From positions 1-64,000 of the forward strand of contig JADJTE010000004.1 in NCBI GenBank assembly GCA_016711295.1: 64,000 bases of DNA. Direction: 5' to 3'. The DNA is from Sphingobacteriales bacterium. GTDB taxonomy: Bacteria; Bacteroidota; Bacteroidia; Chitinophagales; UBA2359. The notes under the pieces were generated by a model. It did not search any database, was not told the DNA's origin, and saw only the letters and a program-made list of their open reading frames with translations. A program made the position numbers and the translations under genes. Below are positions 45,264 through 53,888 of this stretch, in pieces; the stretch's first letter is position 1; each line of letters begins with the position of its first letter.

Positions 45264-45923
45264 CTATTCAACTCGCTCTGTGGCGAGGTCTGTCTTTTCT
45301 CCCAAAAACTCAACCCATGATTTCTTGATGCACGGATAATTTTTTGCCGCTTCGACGAGATTCATAAATGCGACGAGGTTTGTTTCAAAACGCTGCTGTA
45401 AAGTTTCATCGGCAATAGAGCCTTCGGGAGTAAATGCCTTATGAGCCATTGCCAGCGAAAACATATTGGGATAAACCCTTGTGCCGAGATGCTCAAGTGG
45501 CATTCGCAATGACCAAAGTGCTTTATTGCCACCAGCCATAGATGGCGAGGCAGACATGAGCAACGCGTGATGTTCGTTAAACGGCTGCGGGCGGAATCGC
45601 GAAACCCAATCAATCGTGTTTTTCAACAATCCGGGCATAGAGCCATTATATTCGGGCGAGCAGATGATAAAGGCATCGTTGGCTAATATGCGCTTGCGAA
45701 ATTCCTTTGCCCCGTCGGGCTGAAAGTCATCTACTTCGAGGTCTTGGTTCATTGATGGGCAGTCAAACTCGTTCATGGTAGCATAGTCGGCAATGCCACC
45801 ATTTTTTTCAATTGCCTTTACTGCTAATTTTGCTAATTGGGTGTTCAAGGAGTCTTTCCGTAATGAAGCAGAGAAAACCAAAAATTTGAGCTGTTTTGTA
45901 TTGTTAATTATTTGTTTTTTCAT
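45264..45923 (-). CDS. NAD(P)H-dependent FMN reductase / flavodoxin-like oxidoreductase
   Basis: 219 residues with the NADPH-dependent FMN reductase fold: FLVFSASLRKDSLNTQLA (FMN phosphate loop), ICSPEYNGSMPGLLKNTIDW (signature) and SASPSMAGG. It should bind FMN and reduce flavin, quinone or chromate-like acceptors; the substrate cannot be told. An intact single gene with no close partners, on the minus strand at the edge of the accessory region. Confidence 0.85.
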   Translation of the reverse strand: MKKQIINNTKQLKFLVFSASLRKDSLNTQLAKLAVKAIEKNGGIADYATMNEFDCPSMNQDLEVDDFQPDGAKEFRKRILANDAFIICSPEYNGSMPGLLKNTIDWVSRFRPQPFNEHHALLMSASPSMAGGNKALWSLRMPLEHLGTRVYPNMFSLAMAHKAFTPEGSIADETLQQRFETNLVAFMNLVEAAKNYPCIKKSWVEFLGEKTDLATERVE

Positions 45924-46351
45924 ATAAAAATTATTTTATAATTTATGGTGACACTCCGCCACCTTAAATCCTGTGGGCTATGATTGATTATTAGATGTGG
46001 GATAAAAATATTTATTTATTTAAATTTATAAAATTAATCATCATTACTAACCTTGAACTAATTCGAGAATAATGAAGAAAGGAGAATTACACAAAGATAC
46101 AAATTATATCTCTAAATGACACAAAAGTAATGAGATTTCTTTGCTCCATTGCCGCTATTGATGCGCAATAGAGAAATGTTGGCTTTGGGGTTGGATGCAT
46201 AGTTTTTATTTCATACCTTTGCCATTATTTTTCAAAAATGTAATATTTGCTACTTTGATTCAAAATGTTATTTGTATTTAACTGAATAAACGACTTTCTG
46301 CAAACCTTCAAATTTAAAAACGTTTTATTTTTAATATAAATTTTAATTACT
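45924..46351. other. AT-rich intergenic region with promoter
   Basis: 428 bp between divergent genes. TACCTTTG at 46214-46221 on the plus strand is a good -7 box and would give a leader of about 125 nt for the next gene. The rest is AT-rich with no open frames or repeats that I can recognise. Confidence 0.5.
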
Positions 46352-48400
46352 ATGAGTAATGTAAACACCTTGATGGATCAGAACAATGGGCTTAGTTCTG
46401 ACTTTTTTTACATCCAAATAAAGGAGGTAAACCCCCAAAATGGCAAGATCTGGGACGACAGAGATACAGGAGCCGATAGGGATATCGCTTTCTGGAAAGT
46501 TGACCCTTCGCCTGGCTTTTATGCTTTGGGGCATCTGGCTACCGATTTTCGTGAAATAGAACCAGAGAAAGGACGCACTGCCCCTGTTACCATCACGCTC
46601 GCCCCAAAGCCAGGTTATGAAGATTTATTAAGAGAACCAATTGGATTTGACAAGATTTGGGACGACGCAGGAACGGGAGGCTCTTATGGCGACTGCTATA
46701 TTTGGCGCATGAAATGCCCTGATGGCTATGTCGCTTTGGGAGATATAGTGACGAGCGACGAAAACCCCAGTGCTGGATCTGTGCGTTGTATCAAACAGAC
46801 GGCTTTGAATGGGCAGAGAGAAGCCGTATCGCTGACAGCAGGAGCCAATTATTTGAATCTTGCCCCAACGGGCGAAACAAACCCAAAAGGATATTGGGAC
46901 GATAACGGGTCGGGAGCGGATAAAGACGTAGCTATTTGGCTGATGAAATCCAATGCACGCCCAGCGCGAAACCAGGTTTATTTGGTGGCAGGCACTTTTA
47001 AGGCAAGCCGATATCATAATATTATGCCTGCCGATACGGTCTATGCGCTGGCACTGAATTTTCCTGAAAAAGATATCTTGGAAAATATAGAAATGGGCGA
47101 CAAAAAGGTCAAACTAAAAGGACCGCAGTTGCCAACTATCGAGGAAATGAAAGCGTCAGAGGTGACACAGGAATATTACGTTCCATTTTTTGCGGTAGAA
47201 GACCCCAATTACAAGAGCCAATTGGATCAGTTTCGGGCAAGCCCAACCTACAAAATTAGAAGAGTTACGAGGTATGAAGCCATCGACAGCTATGAACCAA
47301 TCAATACAGAAACCAAACAATATTCGGTAATGATTGGTAGAAGCGCGGAAACTAATTATAACAACGAGGTAGGGGTTACGCTTGGCTTATCTATTGAGGC
47401 AAGTTCGACGGTAACTTCAGGCGCACTACCAGGAGGCGAAGCAGAGTTGTCTATAACGGCTTCTATCGAAACTTCTTACAGCCATTCCTGGGGAGGTGCT
47501 ACTTCAGAATACGAAGAAAAAAACTATATGTACCCACAAACAGTGACAGGCGGGAGCTTCGGGGCACTTTTTCAAGCAAAGAGTACGTATACTATATATC
47601 GCCAAGACGGCACGCCATTGGGTTCTCCCGTGAAAGTAAATACTAATCAGTTTTATACGGATGAATGGCGACCAAAAAGCGCGACTCCAATAGATGCTGC
47701 AAGCCCTGAATCTACTTCAAAAACGAGTATCTCGTCCAATACCATCACTTTCACCATAGAGGCACCGCTGGGCAAAACGATAATTCTCGAAGGACGCTTA
47801 GAAATTAGAGATGGACAATTGACCAGCACCCCTACTATTATTAGCATCCCAACAACAGCCGCTGTACCTGTGGGGCAAGCCATGACCTTTGACCTCACAA
47901 GCACGCCTATTATTGTGAACAACAAACTTTCGCGCTCATATACAAAAGAGGCATGGATAAAACTTCCCGATGGAGATAATAGCCAAATGAACATTATATC
48001 AGGTGGCGCAGAACTTGGACAACACGCTTTCTGGATTAATGCTCGTCAGGTGCGAGCGGGGCATAATAATCAATATGAATATGTAATATGCGAAAAAATA
48101 GTGTCGCAAGATTGGGAGCATTACGCCGTTACCTATGATGCGGATACAAAAGAAATGAAACTTTATAGAAATGGGCAAATGGTCATTTCTGCCCCCAATA
48201 TACCGCCTTACGATAAAGGCAATTTTGTACAGATAGGTAGGTTCAGTATGCCAACCGGAGATGTGAATATTTTTAGGGGACAAATGGCAGAAGTGCGGAT
48301 TTGGAATAGTGCCCGCACGCAAGAGCAGATTGCCGGACAAATGAACGTAGCTATTCCGAAAGCAACGGCGGGCTTGATTGCCCGATATCCGCTTGCTTGA
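46352..48400 (+). CDS. putative aerolysin-like pore-forming toxin with Vps62 and LamG modules
   Basis: 682 residues, intact, no signal peptide. Residues 34-48, 103-118 and 182-196 carry three repeats of the W-DD-x-GxGA-x-D-x-x-x-W type (KIWDDRDTGADRDIAFW, KIWDDAGTGGSYGDCYIW, GYWDDNGSGADKDVAIW), each followed in the first two by GFYALG or GYVALG. This matches the Vps62 (DUF946) domain. Residues about 295-445 are Ser/Thr-rich with alternating polar/non-polar residues (TNYNNEVGVTLGLSIEASS, then SITASIETSYSHSWGGATSE), a pattern of aerolysin/ETX-MTX2 pore modules; the segment 335-380 would be the membrane-inserting hairpin. Residues about 500-682 form a LamG/concanavalin-like domain (AWIKLPDG, WEHYAVTYDA, LYRNGQMV, FRGQMAEVRIWNSARTQEQI). 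I infer a lectin-guided pore-forming protein. Own promoter; flanked by element copies. Alternatives are an adhesin or a structural protein. Confidence 0.6.
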   Translation: MSNVNTLMDQNNGLSSDFFYIQIKEVNPQNGKIWDDRDTGADRDIAFWKVDPSPGFYALGHLATDFREIEPEKGRTAPVTITLAPKPGYEDLLREPIGFDKIWDDAGTGGSYGDCYIWRMKCPDGYVALGDIVTSDENPSAGSVRCIKQTALNGQREAVSLTAGANYLNLAPTGETNPKGYWDDNGSGADKDVAIWLMKSNARPARNQVYLVAGTFKASRYHNIMPADTVYALALNFPEKDILENIEMGDKKVKLKGPQLPTIEEMKASEVTQEYYVPFFAVEDPNYKSQLDQFRASPTYKIRRVTRYEAIDSYEPINTETKQYSVMIGRSAETNYNNEVGVTLGLSIEASSTVTSGALPGGEAELSITASIETSYSHSWGGATSEYEEKNYMYPQTVTGGSFGALFQAKSTYTIYRQDGTPLGSPVKVNTNQFYTDEWRPKSATPIDAASPESTSKTSISSNTITFTIEAPLGKTIILEGRLEIRDGQLTSTPTIISIPTTAAVPVGQAMTFDLTSTPIIVNNKLSRSYTKEAWIKLPDGDNSQMNIISGGAELGQHAFWINARQVRAGHNNQYEYVICEKIVSQDWEHYAVTYDADTKEMKLYRNGQMVISAPNIPPYDKGNFVQIGRFSMPTGDVNIFRGQMAEVRIWNSARTQEQIAGQMNVAIPKATAGLIARYPLA

Positions 48401-48416
48401 GGTATCTTAGAATAGA

Positions 48417-48590
48417 GGTAGCTATTCAGGGTATGGGGTTTGGGGCGATGTCAGGCATTAGTAGCATATAGCAAGTACGACCCTTAGAATGCCGTAGGTA
48501 TGGCATCTAACAGTAGGTCTGTGGAGAATAAATACGACCTACAAACAGAAACCGAAACAAAAAGGTGCTGCACACGCTAAATAGTTACGA
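48417..48590. repeat. MITE-like element (copy 5), left flank of the RM locus
   Basis: Left end GGTAGCTATTCAGGGTATGGGG (family end with two changes); right end CGCTAAATAGTTACGAATAG. It contains GATGTCAGGCATTAG, shared with copy 4 in reverse, and GTAGCATATAGCAAGTACGA plus CCTTAGAATGCCGTAGGTAT and GGCATCTAACAGTAGG, nearly identical to 56619-56672 and in the same orientation. The two copies bracket the type I restriction-modification genes. The remaining 108 bp to hsdR hold nothing recognisable. Confidence 0.7.
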
Positions 48591-48698
48591 ATAGAGCAGG
48601 TTTGGGGCTTAGAGCAATGCTTACAATACCAAAAGTAGGTATGCATTGCCTTAACCTCAAACTTTTCTCGAAGTTATTGGGAGAACGACTGTATTCTC

Positions 48699-51600
48699 TT
48701 ACGGATTTATGGGTGCTTGCTTATTGGATTGTTCCCAAAGCGTATCAAAAATAAATTCCTTGTATCTCCGCTGAAAGTCTTTGTCTTGCGAAAGCGTTTG
48801 AAAATCTCTGTCTGTGTGAATAGGTATTTTTGCATGAGTTCTTCCAACTTCTTGTCCGATGAAATTTTTGCGTTCTGTCTGTCGGGTGATGTAACAATAG
48901 CATCCATCACTTTTGAGTCCGCTTTCATGTCGGTTGGTATTTGCTCTGTAAGAATTTGATTTACCTTGTCTTTGTCTGTCCAGTCAATGTCGCCAAAGCG
49001 TTGATTGAAAACTTGCAAAATGTTTTCCAAAGTGTCTAACTCTGGTTCGCCTTTTCCGCCACCTGCATCAACTGGAATGGGTTCTACAAGTCCTGGATTG
49101 TCGTCTAAGTCAATTTTGCCTGTGCCTTGTTTGCTTGGGCGGTAGCTGTCCATGTCAATAGTTTCGAGAATACCTGCTGCAAGGTCTTCGTCCTCTTCAA
49201 TAATTAGTTTCGGAACAAGCATCTTCAAAAACCACCATAACTGCTCGTAATACTGATTTTTAAAATCAATAATTTTTGTCAGGTAGCTGTAAACACGAAG
49301 AAATGATTTTGCCTTGGCTTTAAAATCAATTTTCTTCCCAACGTCCAACTGCTGATTGAATACAAAAGCACAAGAATCTAAAATCGGGTCCAATTTGGTG
49401 CGTTCTTCTCCGTTTACATATTTCTCAAAAAACTCTTTTACTTGATGCTCATAAAACACTTCCTCCTTTTCCATTTTGTCCACCAACTCGTTCAACTTGT
49501 TCGGGTCGGTTTCTTCGCTCAATACGGTTGAAGTATAGTAAGGGTCAAACGCTTCTTTTATTTCCTCCACATCATTATAGAAATCCAACCCAAAAGTGTC
49601 CTTCTTCCATGGCTTGTATGCTCTGTTTAAACGAGAAAGTGTTTGAACGGCTGTAACGCCATATAAACTCTTATCAACATACATCGTATGCAATAGCGGT
49701 TGGTCAAATCCGGTTTGGTATTTGTTTGCCACTATCAAAAAGCGGTATTCTTTTTTCTTGAAATGTTTCGGAATGTCGTGCTTGTATTCCGAAAAACTGT
49801 TCATTTCTGTTTCGGTGTACTCAACGCCTTCATACAGTTTTGCCCGAAAACGCAACAATGGTTTTGAATGGCGATTTTATTTCATTCAAATACTCATCAA
49901 AAGCATGTTTGTATTTGATTGCCGCCACAATGCTTTTGGTTACAATCATGGCTTTGGCTTCACCGTTTATTAAATGCTTCACTTCTCGGTTGAAGTGGTC
50001 AATCATTATTTTGGCTTTCTCGGCAATGGCAAATTCATGTCCTTCTACATAAGCCCTTAATTTTTGTTGTGCTCGTTTGGTATCAAATTCGGGATTGCCT
50101 TCGGTGGCTTTCACTAATTTGTAATACGAATTGTAAGTGGTGTAATGGCTCAACACATCTAAAATAAATTCTTCTTCAATAGCTTGTTTCATGCCGTAAA
50201 GATGAAAAGCCACATGCGGAATTTTGATATTTCCGTTTTCGTCTGTTACGGGTGCTATCGGAATACCAAAAGTTTCAAGCGTTTTGTTTTTGGGCGTTGC
50301 AGTAAAGGCAAAGTAAGAGCCGTTCTTGATCATTTGCCTGCGTTCAATCAAGTCGTTGATTTTATCTTCTAATGTTGGTTCTTCTTCGTCCTCTTGTTCT
50401 TCGTCAGGAGACGCAACATGATGCGTCTTTACAGCCAGCACTGCATTCATTTTGGCACTGGTTTCACCGCTTTGGCTGCTGTGTGCTTCGTCTATGATGA
50501 TGCCAAATTTCAAGTTGCCCATGTCCTGCATTTCGTCTAACAAATGCGGAAATGTTTGCACCGTGCAGATGATTATCTTTTTGCGGTTGGCAATAGCGTC
50601 TCTCAGCTGATTGGTTTTACTTGTGCCTTCGCCTGTGATGGCTTCAACTATTCCTTTGGTTTGGGCAAATTGTTTGATGTTGTCCCGAAGTTGTTTGTCT
50701 AAAACGGTTCGGTCGGTTATCACAATTACAGAATCAAAAATATTTTGTTCGCCTGTGGTGTCGTGCAGCCCAATAAGTTGGTGTGCTAACCATGCAATGG
50801 AATTAGACTTGCCCGAACCTGCCGAATGTTGTATCAGATATTTTTGACCTATTCCGTTTTCTTTGGCATGTGCCAAAATTTGTCGAACTGCTGTCAGTTG
50901 ATGATAGCGGGGAAATATCATCTTTTTTTTGGTCTTGCCCGTGTCTTCGTCTGTTTCTTCTACCACTTGGGCATACTTGTCAATGATGTTTGACAATGAA
51001 TCTTTGCCCAATACTTCTTCCCACAAATAATGTGTTTTCAGTCCCTTGGGATTTACGGGGTTTCCTTTGCCAAATGGCGGATTGGGTTTTCCGTCATTCA
51101 GTCCTTTGTTGAAGGGCAGGAAGTTGGTTTTCTTTCCTTGGAGGTAGGCACTCATAAACACCAATTCGGTGTCGGCTGCAAAGTGAACCATGCAACGGGC
51201 AAACGAAAACAGTTTCTCTTTCGGGTCACGGTCGGTTTGGTATTGTTTGATGCCTTTGTGAACGGTTTGCCCGCTCAACGGATTTTTGAGTTCGGTAGTG
51301 ATGATGGGAACACCATTTAGGAAAATGCTTAAGTCCAAACGGTTTTCGTGGTCTAAGCTGTATTTGAGTTCTTCTGTTACGCTGAAAATATTGGACTTGT
51401 AGTTGGAAAGGTCTCGGGCGTTGTGGCTACTGCTGGGTTTGCGGTAAAACAGTTGAATGGTTTTGTCAAAATGCTTTACGCCTTTGCGCAGCACTTCAAT
51501 TACGCCTTCGGTTTTTAGTTTTTCGTCAAGGCGAACTAAAAATGCCCTTTCGCCTTTTTTCTGAATAAACTCATACACCTCTTTTTGTGTGGCTTCTATA

Positions 51601-51740
51601 AATGCTAATACCTGTTTGATGTTGAGGCAAAACTCACGGTCAAACTCCTGCGGTGTGCTTACCACATATTTGTGCTCATTTACCAAATAATTGGCAATGA
51701 ACGATTGAAAACCTCTTTCTGATGTGTCGGTGAATATCAT
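48699..51740 (-). CDS. hsdR: type I restriction enzyme R subunit (frameshifted)
   Basis: About 1,013 codons. The N-terminal nuclease domain has RLDLSIFLNGVPIITTELKN (the Asp ... Glu-x-Lys of the PD-(D/E)xK fold). The translocase has HSAGSGKSNS (Walker A), VIVITDRTVLDKQLRDN, DEAHSSQSGE (Walker B, DEAH type) and TATP (FAFTATPKNKT). After a break at about 49845 the second RecA domain follows (FLIVANKYQTGFDQPLLHTM, VQTLSRLNRAYK), then the helical C-terminus. A further break at about 48810 puts the true end in the frame DKDFQRRYKEFIFDTLWEQS. HsdR with HsdM and HsdS cuts foreign DNA after ATP-driven translocation. The start at 51740 overlaps the 3' end of the GxxExxY gene by 65 bp. Confidence 0.88.
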
Positions 51741-52182
51741 TTGTCTGAACTATGATTTGTTTGATTTTTGTGGTTGAATGGTTGGTGGTTTGAATTTCTT
51801 GTTGGTAAGTCTTTTTAAAATTCAAACTTGTCTCACCAAAATTTATAAGTAACCCAATTTCAAGATTATATGCTTCTAAATAATTAATGGCTTGAGCAAA
51901 GTGAACATCTTCCAACTTAGTAATGGCTTTTAGTTCTACCGAAATAACGCCTTCAACCAAAAAATCTACCCGCCTTGTGCCTATTTGTTCTTCTCTGTAA
52001 AATATTGGCATTTCATGCTCTCGTGAAAAGCCGACACCTGCCAATGCCAGCTCAATAGCCAAAGCCCTTTGGTATATCACTTCCTGAAAACCATTCCCAA
52101 GCATTTTATGGACGGTAATGGCACATCCAATAATTTTGGATGTCAGTTCAGAGTATTTATACTGCTCCTTTATCATCGTCAT
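51676..52182 (-). CDS. GxxExxY protein (PDDEXK_3 family)
   Basis: 168 residues. It has GNGFQEVIYQRALAIEL (the family-naming GxxExxY block), FSREHEMPIFY and RRVDFLVEGVISVELKAI, in which Asp-x(10)-Glu-x-Lys matches a PD-(D/E)xK nuclease site; then AQAINYLEAYNLEIGLLINFG. Typical members end soon after this, near 130 residues; here 40 extra residues (EIQTTNHSTTKIKQIIVQTND and on) run over the start of hsdR, suggesting a lost stop or a frameshift near the end. The family's function is unknown. Located between hsdR and the rhuM remnant, in the same orientation, so it is part of the RM operon. Confidence 0.8.
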   Translation of the reverse strand: MTMIKEQYKYSELTSKIIGCAITVHKMLGNGFQEVIYQRALAIELALAGVGFSREHEMPIFYREEQIGTRRVDFLVEGVISVELKAITKLEDVHFAQAINYLEAYNLEIGLLINFGETSLNFKKTYQQEIQTTNHSTTKIKQIIVQTNDIHRHIRKRFSIVHCQLFGK

Positions 52183-52223
52183 ATTATTATTAATTATTCA
52201 CGGCAATCATTTAATCACAAAAA

Positions 52224-52281
52224 TCACAGTTCAGACACTTGTATTTTGCCTGTTACTGCGTTAGTAATAAGTGCCTCGCTT
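52224..52281 (-). pseudogene. hsdS': 3' stub of a second hsdS
   Basis: Read in a frame different from rhuM, the minus strand gives EALITNAVTGKIQVSEL followed by a stop, the characteristic C-terminal end of HsdS (compare REALISDMVTGKWSVPQ of the intact HsdS in this locus). The 15-bp sequence GCGAGGCACTTATTA occurs here and at the corresponding site of the intact hsdS (about 52633-52647). The stub is joined to the truncated rhuM. Confidence 0.75.
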
Positions 52282-52576
52282 AGAATTGACACGATAACCT
52301 ACTGAAAGTATGGCATCAAGGTTATAATGCAACAACTCTCTTGTTACGCTCCTTTTGCCTTCTTGCCGAACTTGTGCAAATTTTGCACAAGTTGCTACTT
52401 CCACCAACTCTTCCGTAGTATAAATATTTTGTAGATGTTTCCAAAATAGAAGTTCTATCGGTTTGAAACAACTCTGCCATTTGGTATTGATTTAACCAAA
52501 AGGTTTGACCATCAAACAGAACCTGTACTTCTGTTTGATTATCCTGATTCTGAAATATGACAATTTCGTTTTGCAT
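52261..52576 (-). pseudogene. rhuM': truncated RhuM-family protein
   Basis: The start at 52576 gives MQNEIVIFQNQDNQTEVQVL, then FWLNQYQMAELFQTDRTSI, the N-terminal block of the RhuM family (Fic/virulence-associated, common next to type I RM genes). After a frame change near 52440 it continues as NIYTTEELVEVATCAKFAQV, RQEGKRSVTRELLHYNLDAI and LSVGYRVNSKRGTYY, then stops. Normal RhuM runs for about 330 residues and continues after SKRGT. The gene is thus cut at about residue 105 and joined to an hsdS 3' stub. It starts 17 bp after the hsdS stop, so the two were probably transferred together. Confidence 0.8.
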
Positions 52577-52592
52577 AATTTTCTCTTTTTTC

Positions 52593-53888
52593 TTACTGCG
52601 GCACACTCCATTTGCCCGTGACCATATCGCTAATAAGTGCCTCGCGGTATTCCTTGATGGCAGAAATTTCGCGGAGGGATTTGGAAATAATACTATCTGA
52701 CATTTTTATTTCTTCAAAAAGTTTTTCAACAATTCTGTTTTGAACTTCAATTGGCGGAACAATACATTCAACTTTTACTAATTTTTCTCTTGTCAAATGT
52801 CCAATGCTAACTTGATTAACGATTGATTTGAAGAAACCACTTTTACCAAGTATGTAAAGGAAATATAGAAAATAAATTGGGTTGTGATTTGGCTTCAATG
52901 TTATTTTGTGAACTGAATTTTGGATGTAACATTCTTCTAATTCTTCTTTCCAAATACAAGTTTTTCCAACTTCACCACCTTCGCTTACTAACAAGTCATT
53001 TTTCTGAATGCGATAAATTTTCAATTCCTTTTTTGAAAACCACATTTTGTCAACCTCATCAACAATTACATTTTCCCAACCAATATTTTTTGACTTGAGA
53101 TAGGGTCTCAAACTATAATTGCCTTTGTTTTCATTACAAAGCATTTTACCTAATACTACATTTGAAATATGATTAAGATTTTTTGTTTCCCAATTTTCAG
53201 GTATTGAGCCAATGCAATCAATATTTGATTCTTTGAACTTTATATTTACAAGATTCTTCCCTGTTATATATTCCCAAAACTTTTTATCTCTATTTTCAAT
53301 AGCCAACTCAATCAACCTTTCTTTATTGCGGATAAACTTATCAATAGCAGCGGTTTTGCGGTCTAAGTACGCAACTATTTGGTTTTGCACTTCTAATGGG
53401 GGAACAATGCTATACATGCGTTTGAAATCGGTATAGCGTAAACTCAACTGGTCGTCCACAATTCCATAAGAAAAGCGTTTGCTGTAATTGGTATAAAAAC
53501 CTGTGCGAAACATGTAATGAAAAAATCGGGGATTGATTTTCATTTTCGGTTTCAGAATTACATAAGCAGGGCTTGAAATTCCCTGATACTCACTGTAACC
53601 CAAAGCACCTTGCCACATACGCATTTTGTTGTAAGCAATGTCGCCAACCTTTATGAGTTTGTATTTGCTCTTGTCTTCGTTGCTGCTGTCCTTTTTTATA
53701 TCAACATCAGTTTGCCTAATTACACCTCTGCCAATGGTTACAGATAGCAGTTCTTCGTTTTCATGTCCTCTTTCAATGCGTTCTTCAAAAACGGCAATGT
53801 TGGGTAGCAGTTGCCAATCTTGGGGCAGTTGTCTCACATAGTCGTAAGCCACGGGCACATAATTGTCGTATGGTTTCAGCGTTGCCAT
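52593..53888 (-). CDS. hsdS: type I restriction-modification specificity subunit
   Basis: 431 residues, intact, with the classical two-TRD plan: TRD1 (residues about 15-155), central conserved helix with PPLEVQNQIVAYLDRKTAAI, TRD2 (about 215-380) and distal helix with PPIEVQNRIVEKLFEEIKMS, ending in YREALISDMVTGKWSV. It chooses the DNA sequence to be methylated and cut. Its ATG overlaps the hsdM stop in TAATG, so it is translationally coupled to hsdM. Confidence 0.92.
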   Translation of the reverse strand: MATLKPYDNYVPVAYDYVRQLPQDWQLLPNIAVFEERIERGHENEELLSVTIGRGVIRQTDVDIKKDSSNEDKSKYKLIKVGDIAYNKMRMWQGALGYSEYQGISSPAYVILKPKMKINPRFFHYMFRTGFYTNYSKRFSYGIVDDQLSLRYTDFKRMYSIVPPLEVQNQIVAYLDRKTAAIDKFIRNKERLIELAIENRDKKFWEYITGKNLVNIKFKESNIDCIGSIPENWETKNLNHISNVVLGKMLCNENKGNYSLRPYLKSKNIGWENVIVDEVDKMWFSKKELKIYRIQKNDLLVSEGGEVGKTCIWKEELEECYIQNSVHKITLKPNHNPIYFLYFLYILGKSGFFKSIVNQVSIGHLTREKLVKVECIVPPIEVQNRIVEKLFEEIKMSDSIISKSLREISAIKEYREALISDMVTGKWSVPQ

